Positions 1 to 5,236 of a DNA stretch of 5,236 nucleotides are shown piece after piece. Source of the stretch: Spirochaetaceae bacterium (lineage in GTDB: Bacteria > Spirochaetota > Spirochaetia > UBA9216); contig JAQQAK010000249.1 of NCBI GenBank assembly GCA_028527945.1, positions 1 to 5,236 of the forward strand, in the 5' to 3' direction. Every line of letters begins with the position of its first letter. Position 1 is the stretch's first letter. The position numbers and the translations under genes were made by a program. Under the pieces are notes generated by a model, which was not told the DNA's origin, made no database searches, and saw nothing but the letters and a program-made list of their open reading frames with translations.

Positions 1-1296
1 ATACGTTTTACAATACCTGTTAGATTAAATCAGGGATATATGCTATTTAGAAAACAGTATGAAATATTTCTGAAAAACTCTTTAGATTATATTCAGCAAT
101 ATTGGAAAAATAGAATGACACTAATTCATATGGGTCGCTTATGGTGTAAAAATATTTTTCAAAATCTGTCACTTGTAAAAGAAACAAATACTATAAACGA
201 TATAAAAACATCAAAACCTGTAATATTAATCGGCGCTGGAGAATCACTTGAAGAAAGTCTTTCTTATCTTAAAGAAAAACGAGACAATCTTTTTATAATT
301 GCTGTTGATACTTCTGTAAGAACTTTATTATCAAACTCTATACCCCCAGATTTAATCATTATACTTGAATCACAACATGCTAATATTTATGATTTTTATG
401 ACACAAGGGCTTTCTCTATTCCGGTAGCGGCTGATCTAACATCATCTCCTGAAATTCTCAGAAAATTTAAAGGAAAAAAATATTTATTTTTATCAAAGTT
501 TGATAATTGCAGTATTATTGATCTTTTAAAAAGAGAAAACCTTTGCCCCCCTATTATTCCACCTTTAGGCTCTGTAGGCATCTCAGGCCTCTATATAGCG
601 TCGTTAATCAGCAATAGTGATGTTTTTTATACTGGAATTGATTTTGCCTTTACCCCTGATAAATATCACGCTAATGGCTCACCTACTCATATTAGTATGA
701 TGTTTAATACAAAACGTACAAATCCAGGTGGCTTTTTCAGTGTTTGCTGGAATGGTAAACGAGAGAGAATAACTGACAAAACAGGAAATCATGCTTATAC
801 AGATCTTGTTATGAAATCGTATAAAGAGACTTTAAACTCTCTGTCTGACTTTAAAAAAAATCTTTTCAATATAGGGTTCAAAGGACTTGAAACATCAATA
901 CAACTTTATGACTTCTGTAAACTTGATGAGCAAATTGAAAAAAAACAAGAAATAATTTCAACTCTGGAGAAATTAGAAAATCCTTCTCCAGAATATAACA
1001 ATAAAAAAATAAAAGACTTTCTAACTGGACAAATAGATATTCTCAATAATACAGTTGAAATGATTGTTAACTTTATAAATAACCAGGATTCAAAAAAAAC
1101 TCAATTATTAAACAATTTGAATCTTATTAACTATACCTGGATATTCTTTCCTGACGCCTCAATAACACCATCACTAAATATTACTTTTCTAAAAAGAGTC
1201 CTTTTCTCCGCAAGTTGGTTCATTAATATTATAGAAAACAGTATTAAAATGTTAGATTATTCGTCAGATTTAAGCACTGATAAAAAGGCTTTCTGA
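1..1296 (+). CDS. Maf-type flagellin glycosyltransferase / DUF115 (MptE-like) protein, 5'-partial
   Basis: The frame is open from base 1 to the TGA at 1294-1296, giving 431 visible residues. Numbering from the ATG at base 40, the DUF115 core spans about residues 58-215. It opens with strand VILIGAGESL (61-70), like the family's glycine-rich GAGPSL loop but with E for P. PPDLIIILESQ (102-112) follows, and the core closes with GIDFAF (199-204) and KYHANGS (208-214), resembling the family's G-x-DLA...HA-x-G ending. The rest is mostly helical. No signal peptide or membrane segment is visible. Family knowledge: Maf proteins transfer nonulosonic acids (pseudaminic or legionaminic type) to flagellin Ser/Thr in the cytoplasm; archaeal DUF115 relatives include the pterin kinase MptE. 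The flagellin role is inferred. The visible N-terminus (PVRLNQGY, then GRLWCKNIFQNL) resembles the segment preceding the core in Maf proteins, so the start lies upstream and ATG 40 is probably internal. Its last 13 codons overlap the end of lepA. Three A8 tracts (853-860, 938-945, 1092-1099) leave the frame intact. Confidence 0.8.
   Translation: MRFTIPVRLNQGYMLFRKQYEIFLKNSLDYIQQYWKNRMTLIHMGRLWCKNIFQNLSLVKETNTINDIKTSKPVILIGAGESLEESLSYLKEKRDNLFIIAVDTSVRTLLSNSIPPDLIIILESQHANIYDFYDTRAFSIPVAADLTSSPEILRKFKGKKYLFLSKFDNCSIIDLLKRENLCPPIIPPLGSVGISGLYIASLISNSDVFYTGIDFAFTPDKYHANGSPTHISMMFNTKRTNPGGFFSVCWNGKRERITDKTGNHAYTDLVMKSYKETLNSLSDFKKNLFNIGFKGLETSIQLYDFCKLDEQIEKKQEIISTLEKLENPSPEYNNKKIKDFLTGQIDILNNTVEMIVNFINNQDSKKTQLLNNLNLINYTWIFFPDASITPSLNITFLKRVLFSASWFINIIENSIKMLDYSSDLSTDKKAF
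963..992. repeat. 9-base inverted repeat (potential hairpin) inside the Maf-type gene
   Basis: TCTGGAGAA (963-971) and TTCTCCAGA (984-992) are exact reverse complements separated by 12 bases. The stem has four G:C pairs, strong for this AT-rich gene. No T-run follows on either strand, so it is not a typical intrinsic terminator. It lies about 265 bases beyond the lepA stop and could fold in lepA read-through RNA as well as in the sense mRNA. It may be incidental to the coding sequence. Confidence 0.4.
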
Positions 1297-3059
1297 GGAA
1301 GTTCAACATTACCAATCATTTTCATTCGCTTCTTCCCTTCTTTTTGCTTTTCAAGAAGCTTTCTTTTTCTTGAAATATCACCACCGTAACACTTTGCAGT
1401 AACATCTTTTCTTAATGCTGAAATGGTCTCTCTTGCTATTATATTAGCGCCTATAGCACCCTGTAGAGCTATTTTAAATTGATGCCGAGGTATTTCATCC
1501 TTTAAACGTCTACAAGCCTGTCTTGCCCTTGCAGCAGCATTCTCACGAAAAACTAACTGAGATAAAGCATCTACTTTATCTCCATTTATTAAAATATCTA
1601 GTTTTACAAGATCTGTTTTTCTATAACCAGTTATCTCATATTCAAAAGAAGCATACCCACGGCTTACTGATTTTAATTTATCGTAAAAATCGAACAAAAC
1701 TTCTGCAAGAGGCATATCATAAACAAGTTCAACTCTTCTGGTATCAAGATAATTCATACCAGTTTGTTCACCTCTTTTTTCGAGACATAAATTTATAATA
1801 GGCCCAATATATTCTTGAGGACAAATAATTTCAGCTCTTATATACGGCTCTTCAGTAGCAACAATACTTGCCGGATCAGGATATTCTGAAGGATTGTCTA
1901 TATTAACAGTCTCTTCGGATTCAAGTTCAACCATATATGAAACAGATGGAGCAGTCAGAACGATTGTCAAATCGAACTCTCGCTCTAATCTTTCCTGCAC
2001 AACTTCCAAATGAAGTAGCCCTAGAAAACCACACCTAAAACCAAAACCAAGTGCGACAGATGAATCTTTTTCATAAATTAAAGAAGCATCATTTAGTTTC
2101 AATTTTTCCATAGCACTTAGAAGTTCATTATAATCATTTGAATCTACCGGATATATAGAAGAAAAAACTACAGGTTTAACCTCTTTAAATCCAGGTAACG
2201 CCAATTCACATGGACGAGTTTCATTAGTTACAGTATCTCCAACACGTATATCAGAAATATTTTTTATACCTGCAAGAAAGTATCCTACATCTCCAGCTGA
2301 TAATACACTACTTTTTTCAAGTCCAACTTTAAAAACACCAGTTTCTTCTACTTTATAATTGGAACCACAGGAGCAAAATCTAATCTGATCACCGGCTTTT
2401 AATTGTCCTTCAAATATTCTTACATGAACTATAACGCCTCTGTAAGGATCATAATTTGAGTCAAAAATAAGGGCTTTTAATGGTTCTTCTTTTTTTCCGG
2501 TTGGAGGTGGTATGTAATTTACGATAGCCTCAAATAAATCATCTACACCCTTTCCTGTTTTTGCAGAAACAAGACTTGTCATATCAACATCAAGACCAAG
2601 TTCATTATCAATCTGATTTTTTACAAAATCTATATCAGCACTTGGTAAATCTATTTTATTAATAACCGGTATTATTTCCAAATCATGTTCAATTGCCATA
2701 TACATATTGGCAAGAGTTTGAGCCTCTACTCCCTGACTGGCATCTACAAGTAGTAATGCTCCCTCACAAGAAGCAATAGCTCTTGAAACTTCATATGAAA
2801 AGTCAACATGGCCGGGAGTATCAACAAGATTCAAAATATATTCTTCACCATTGTTGGCCTTATACTTTATAGTAACTGCTTGTGATTTTATGGTAATACC
2901 ACGTTCACGTTCGATATCCATGCTGTCAAGCATTTGATCTTTATATTCACGCTCTGATACGATCATGGCTTTTTCAATAAATCTGTCAGCCAAAGTTGAT
3001 TTACCATGATCTATATGTGCAATTATGCAGAAGTTTCTTATATTTTCAGCTTTAATCAT
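1257..3059 (-). CDS. lepA: Elongation factor 4 (LepA), translational GTPase
   Basis: Full-length, 600 residues, close to the family norm (E. coli LepA 599). The GTPase motifs are all present: G1 AHIDHGKS (14-21), G2 RGIT (53-56), G3 DTPGH (80-84, with the catalytic-type His84), G4 NKID (134-137) and G5 SAKTG (165-169). Domains II and III, the EF-G domain V-like segment and the LepA-specific C-terminal domain follow. That last domain includes the basic KKRMK stretch and ends in NVELPQKAF, like other LepA proteins. Family knowledge: EF4 is a ribosome-binding GTPase related to EF-G that affects back-translocation, initiation or subunit maturation, mostly under stress; it acts in the cytoplasm and at the membrane. 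The ATG start sits seven residues before the conserved NFCIIAHIDHGKS block. Only GGA lies upstream, two bases from the ATG, so no normal Shine-Dalgarno is visible. A strong promoter-like sequence ends just before the start. The gene follows the two-component genes on the same strand and converges on the Maf-type gene, overlapping it by 40 bases. Confidence 0.98.
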   Translation of the reverse strand: MIKAENIRNFCIIAHIDHGKSTLADRFIEKAMIVSEREYKDQMLDSMDIERERGITIKSQAVTIKYKANNGEEYILNLVDTPGHVDFSYEVSRAIASCEGALLLVDASQGVEAQTLANMYMAIEHDLEIIPVINKIDLPSADIDFVKNQIDNELGLDVDMTSLVSAKTGKGVDDLFEAIVNYIPPPTGKKEEPLKALIFDSNYDPYRGVIVHVRIFEGQLKAGDQIRFCSCGSNYKVEETGVFKVGLEKSSVLSAGDVGYFLAGIKNISDIRVGDTVTNETRPCELALPGFKEVKPVVFSSIYPVDSNDYNELLSAMEKLKLNDASLIYEKDSSVALGFGFRCGFLGLLHLEVVQERLEREFDLTIVLTAPSVSYMVELESEETVNIDNPSEYPDPASIVATEEPYIRAEIICPQEYIGPIINLCLEKRGEQTGMNYLDTRRVELVYDMPLAEVLFDFYDKLKSVSRGYASFEYEITGYRKTDLVKLDILINGDKVDALSQLVFRENAAARARQACRRLKDEIPRHQFKIALQGAIGANIIARETISALRKDVTAKCYGGDISRKRKLLEKQKEGKKRMKMIGNVELPQKAFLSVLKSDE

Positions 3060-3068
3060 TATCCGGTT

Positions 3069-3096
3069 ATTATAATGATTTAGACACTTATTTCAA
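3069..3096 (-). promoter_or_regulatory. Candidate sigma70-type promoter of lepA
   Basis: On the - strand a -35-like TTGAAA (3096-3091, five of six consensus bases) is followed by a 16-base spacer and a perfect -10 TATAAT (3074-3069). The -35 begins one base after the TAG stop of the regulator gene, so the promoter fits the 38-base gap almost exactly. Transcription starting about seven bases past the -10 would begin near 3062, leaving roughly 0-4 bases before the lepA ATG. AT-rich DNA yields TATAAT by chance fairly often; the matching -35 at suitable spacing raises the odds. Confidence 0.5.
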
Positions 3097-3097
3097 G

Positions 3098-3748
3098 CTA
3101 TGCTATTTTATGTTCCATCTTCCATTCAACGGCGCGTTGTATTAATTCAATACTATTTGATAATTCTAATTTTATTTTTATATGTGATTTATAAGTTTCT
3201 ACTGTTTTTACACTTAATTGCATTTTTTTTGCTATTGATTTTGAATCCAATCCTCTTCCAATTAATTGAAACACTTCAAATTCTCTGTCACTTAAAATAT
3301 CTACAGAATCTTCTTGTTGATTGATCTTACCTTTCGCGAGTTTTTCAATTAATCGTGATTGCATTGCCCGGCTTAAATACATTTCTCCATTTAAAACTTT
3401 TTTTACAGCATTTATTATATCGTCAACAGCTTCAGCCTTCATAATAAACCCCTTTGCCCCAGCCTTTAACGCTCTCTCAGCATAAACTTCTTCGTCATGT
3501 AGAGAAACCACAAGTATTTTTACATCCGGACAAATTGCTTGTAAATCTTTAATAAGTTCTATCCCACTTCTATCCTTTAAAGATAAATCGACCATGGCAA
3601 TATCAGGTAATTCTTTTGGTATCAACTCAGCTGCTTCAGATGAACTTTCTGCTGTACCAATAACTTTTAAATCTTTTTCTGAATCATTCAGCTTTTTGAA
3701 ACCTTCTCTAACAATTGGGTGATCATCAACTATAATTACATTATTCAC
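3098..3748 (-). CDS. NarL/FixJ-family response regulator (receiver plus LuxR-type HTH)
   Basis: A complete 216-residue regulator of usual family length. Residues 1-120 form a receiver domain with the acidic pair Asp8-Asp9, phosphoacceptor Asp54 (MVDLSL), switch residue Ser82 and conserved Lys104. A short linker leads to a LuxR-type helix-turn-helix at about 150-200: LSDREFEVFQLIGRG, then SIAKKMQLSVKTVETYKSHI with the usual recognition-helix pattern. It should be phosphorylated by a HisKA_3 kinase and then bind DNA as a dimer to control transcription; its targets cannot be read here. The start is GTG at 3748-3746. The next Met is residue 52, past the acidic pair, and an AGGAG lies 7 bases upstream of the GTG. 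The stop is TAG. The probable partner kinase lies 76 bases upstream on the same strand and lepA begins 38 bases downstream. The 76-base leader contains palindromes that might be an operator. Confidence 0.95.
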   Translation of the reverse strand: MNNVIIVDDHPIVREGFKKLNDSEKDLKVIGTAESSSEAAELIPKELPDIAMVDLSLKDRSGIELIKDLQAICPDVKILVVSLHDEEVYAERALKAGAKGFIMKAEAVDDIINAVKKVLNGEMYLSRAMQSRLIEKLAKGKINQQEDSVDILSDREFEVFQLIGRGLDSKSIAKKMQLSVKTVETYKSHIKIKLELSNSIELIQRAVEWKMEHKIA

Positions 3749-3755
3749 TTTTATA

Positions 3756-3760
3756 CTCCT
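3756..3760 (-). promoter_or_regulatory. Shine-Dalgarno of the response regulator gene (decides the GTG start)
   Basis: The - strand reads AGGAG, then 7 bases (TATAAAA), then GTG at 3748. This near-ideal site supports the GTG start. It contrasts with lepA downstream, which has no comparable site. Confidence 0.85.
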
Positions 3761-3769
3761 GTTGCAACA
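3760..3769. repeat. 10-base perfect palindrome next to the regulator's ribosome binding site
   Basis: TGTTGCAACA is its own reverse complement and shares one base with the Shine-Dalgarno at 3756-3760. Just upstream in the gene's direction, 3775-3786 (GTAACCGCTTAC) is a second near-palindrome with 10 of 12 symmetric positions. Both lie in the leader between kinase and regulator. Twofold symmetry suits a dimeric DNA-binding protein such as the regulator itself, but no second copy was seen in the window. Confidence 0.4.
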
Positions 3770-3789
3770 AAAACGTAACCGCTTACATT

Positions 3790-3818
3790 CTTTTACAAAA
3801 AAATATTTTTTTTATCAA
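3790..3818 (-). promoter_or_regulatory. Weak promoter candidate ahead of the response regulator gene
   Basis: On the - strand TTGATA (3818-3813, five of six) is followed by a 17-base spacer made mostly of an A-tract/T-tract, then TAAAAG (3795-3790, four of six). Transcription would start near 3783, giving a leader of about 35 bases that holds both palindromes and the Shine-Dalgarno. The -10 is poor and the region is very AT-rich. The gene may equally be expressed only by read-through from the kinase. Confidence 0.25.
3797..3812. repeat. 16-base A/T-only palindrome in the kinase-regulator gap
   Basis: Seven A, then TA, then seven T (an eighth T follows) form a perfect self-complementary stretch just downstream of the kinase stop codon. 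It lies 12 bases past that stop, in the spacer of the weak promoter candidate. Having no G or C and no loop, it is not a convincing terminator. It may bend DNA or act as a promoter spacer, or be compositional chance. Confidence 0.35.
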
Positions 3819-3824
3819 CATTTA

Positions 3825-5236
3825 TTACATCAATGGAACTCTACACATAATCAAAGTTCCTTCATTTTCTTCACTATGAATTTTCAATGTTCCATTCACA
3901 AGTCCAGCCCTATATTTCATAATATTCAGCCCTATTCCATTTGTTTTATTCTCTTTTATTCCTATCCCCTTATCTTTAATTGTAAGAACTAATTCCTTCT
4001 GCGCAACAGTCAAACCTAAAAAAATTTTTAAACTTTCACTATATTTAACAGAATTGTTAATTGCCTCTTGAGCAATATGGTATAATTGATTTTCTGTAAT
4101 TTCATCTATATCAGTTATCTCTTCATCAATATCGGTAATTATCTCTCTTTTATAAACATCTCTTGCAAAAGTTGCCAAATCTTCCAAGGCCAATGGCAAA
4201 CCTTCATTTTTTAAAGTTACTGCAATTAAATTTTTTGCAAGTGATCTTGTCTGTTTTATAGCATCTTTAACAAGTTCCTCAGTATTTTGTACTTGTATAA
4301 GCTCTGCGCTGGTCATTCGTTTTTCCAGCATTTTCTCGATTGTTTTTATATTTAATAAAATCCCTGTTAACTGTTGCCCCAGACTATCGTGGAGATTTTG
4401 CCCAATTCTTTTGCGCTCCTTCTCTTCTACCTCTGTTATTTCTTTTTCAAGTTTTTTCTTTTCAGTTACATCTCTTACAATAAATGATATTCCTATCATA
4501 TCATTCTTAATATTTCGTATACTTGAAGGTGCTACTGATATATTTACAACATTTCCAGTTTTTGTCTTTCTTAAGCATTCATAATGACTAACAATTTCTC
4601 CATTTTTCATTTTTTCAATTTTTTCAGGTAATTCATCCGGAACATTATCTGGAGTCAAAATTGAAAGATTTTTATTTTTTACATCTTTAAAAGTATATCC
4701 AAATAGTTCTTCAGCGCCCTTATTCCAGTTCTCAATAATACCATTAGGATCAGACCATATTATTGCGTCTTTTGAGGTTTCTACAATTGTAGCAAGCCTT
4801 TTTTGTATTTCATAATTCTTTTTTCTTTCAGCTATATCTTGCATCAAATATACATAGCCAACAATATTCTTTTTATGGTCAACCAGAGGATTCACCGAAC
4901 ACTCTATTTCGAGAATCTCTCCAGATGCAATATTTATCAGTTTATATTCATTTTTTAGAATTTTAGTTTTTCGACATTTTAAAAATGGATGAACTAATTC
5001 TTTTCCATCAATTCTTTTCCATATGATTCCGATCTTATCAATCCTGCTGAACTTTGCCTGTCTTTTTTTTATTTTAAGCATTTCTTCAGCCGTTGAATTT
5101 AAATATTTTATATTTCCGTCTTTTCCAACATTTATAACAGCATCTTCAATGTTTTCCAATGTTGTTTTTAAAAGGTTCTCATTCTCAACAATCTTTTTCT
5201 GCATTTCGTTTTTATAAATTGCCATATCGATTGTTG
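3825..5236 (-). CDS. PAS-PAS-HisKA_3 sensor histidine kinase, probably with an N-terminal receiver, 5'-partial
   Basis: The frame is open to the window edge; 466 residues are visible from the ATG at 5225, plus three complete upstream codons (Thr-Ile-Asp). In order: PAS 1 (about 20-133), PAS 2 (about 144-256, ending in the typical IVRDVTEKKKLE), a HisKA_3 dimerisation domain with phosphoacceptor His279 in NLHDSLGQQL (277-286), and a HATPase_c domain with N-box EAINNSVKYS (387-396; Asn391, and Tyr where His is common), DKGIGI (418-423) and NGIGLNIMKYRAG (429-441). No membrane segment is visible, so this looks like a cytoplasmic sensor. The PAS ligand is unknown. The first residues (TIDMAIYKNEMQKK) resemble the final helix of a receiver domain where REC-PAS-kinase proteins cross into the PAS linker, so the true start is probably well upstream. 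The predicted role is autophosphorylation on His279 and phosphate transfer to Asp54 of the regulator 76 bases downstream. It ends with TAA. Confidence 0.93.
   Translation of the reverse strand, partial: TIDMAIYKNEMQKKIVENENLLKTTLENIEDAVINVGKDGNIKYLNSTAEEMLKIKKRQAKFSRIDKIGIIWKRIDGKELVHPFLKCRKTKILKNEYKLINIASGEILEIECSVNPLVDHKKNIVGYVYLMQDIAERKKNYEIQKRLATIVETSKDAIIWSDPNGIIENWNKGAEELFGYTFKDVKNKNLSILTPDNVPDELPEKIEKMKNGEIVSHYECLRKTKTGNVVNISVAPSSIRNIKNDMIGISFIVRDVTEKKKLEKEITEVEEKERKRIGQNLHDSLGQQLTGILLNIKTIEKMLEKRMTSAELIQVQNTEELVKDAIKQTRSLAKNLIAVTLKNEGLPLALEDLATFARDVYKREIITDIDEEITDIDEITENQLYHIAQEAINNSVKYSESLKIFLGLTVAQKELVLTIKDKGIGIKENKTNGIGLNIMKYRAGLVNGTLKIHSEENEGTLIMCRVPLM

Noticed and set aside
40..42. 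ATG at base 40 as the start of the Maf-type gene, with AGGG nearby as a ribosome site
   Set aside because: The frame is open without a stop to base 1, and the residues before and after the ATG resemble the segment that precedes the DUF115 core in longer Maf proteins. The gene is treated as 5'-partial.
396..581. Small - strand open frame inside the Maf-type gene
   Set aside because: It is antisense to the conserved DUF115 core, has no recognisable motifs or ribosome site, and is best explained as a shadow.
1087..1123. 8-base inverted repeat GATTCAAA / TTTGAATC with a 21-base loop
   Set aside because: AT-rich, long loop, no T-run; expected by chance in DNA of this composition.
1240..1340. Bidirectional terminator between the convergent genes
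   Set aside because: I looked for a GC-rich stem followed by T on either strand around both stops and saw only short stems (such as GGAAG 1297-1301 with CTTCC 1332-1336) without a T-run.
3100..3324. + strand open frames opposite lepA, the regulator and the kinase (1523-1798, 3100-3324, 3762-3992, 5023-5217)
   Set aside because: They lie wholly or mostly opposite well-supported genes and encode low-complexity Leu/Phe/Ile/Ser- or His-rich peptides typical of antisense reading of AT-rich genes. The hydrophobic look of 3100-3324 is not evidence of a membrane protein.
4101..4142. Tandem 21-base near-repeat encoding ITDIDEE/ITDIDEI in the kinase
   Set aside because: The segment lies where related kinases carry an acidic stretch of similar length before the LYHIAQEAINN block, so it looks like normal family sequence rather than an insertion.
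5223..5225. ATG at 5225 as the kinase start
   Set aside because: The frame continues to the window edge, and the encoded residues look like the middle of a longer multi-domain kinase. No Shine-Dalgarno is visible in the 11 bases available upstream.
1..5236. tRNA, rRNA, riboswitch, CRISPR, insertion sequence or defence genes
   Set aside because: Coding genes fill nearly the whole window; the gaps are 38 and 76 bases, too short for these, and no characteristic motifs or repeats were seen.

Overview
This window is a compact, AT-rich bacterial chromosomal segment (about one-third G+C by eye). It holds four protein genes and almost no non-coding DNA. On the + strand, a gene already open at base 1 and ending at 1296 encodes a DUF115/MptE-like protein of the motility-associated factor (Maf) glycosyltransferase type. 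On the - strand, reading from right to left, lie a histidine kinase still open at base 5236, a NarL/FixJ-type response regulator (3748 to 3098), and lepA, which encodes the translational GTPase EF4 (3059 to 1257). I see no RNA genes, mobile elements, CRISPR arrays or long repeats.

Organism: the mix of a Maf/DUF115 protein, a soluble multi-PAS kinase with its NarL-type partner, and low G+C would fit a spirochete. Other flagellated low-G+C lineages (Clostridia, Campylobacterota, some deltaproteobacterial-type groups) also carry Maf proteins, so this is a weak inference. lepA is universal in bacteria and says only that this is bacterial DNA.

Layout: the kinase and regulator form a matched two-component pair (HisKA_3 kinase with NarL-type regulator), separated by 76 bases. 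That gap holds a near-ideal Shine-Dalgarno sequence deciding a GTG start, a 10-base perfect palindrome touching it, and a weak promoter candidate. The 38-base gap between regulator and lepA is almost filled by a good sigma70-type promoter (TTGAAA, 16 bases, TATAAT). Its predicted start point lies only a few bases before the lepA ATG, and lepA has no usable Shine-Dalgarno sequence, so lepA may be made at least partly from a leaderless mRNA. lepA and the maf-type gene converge and overlap by 40 bases at their 3' ends, with no recognisable terminator between them.

Both outer genes are cut by the window edges. The apparent first ATG in each (base 40 on +, base 5225 on -) is probably internal. The kinase's first visible residues look like the last helix of a receiver domain, so the full protein is probably REC-PAS-PAS-HisKA_3-HATPase. 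I see no clearly new biological system. The most useful leads are the possible leaderless lepA, the convergent coding overlap, and the probable receiver at the kinase N-terminus.
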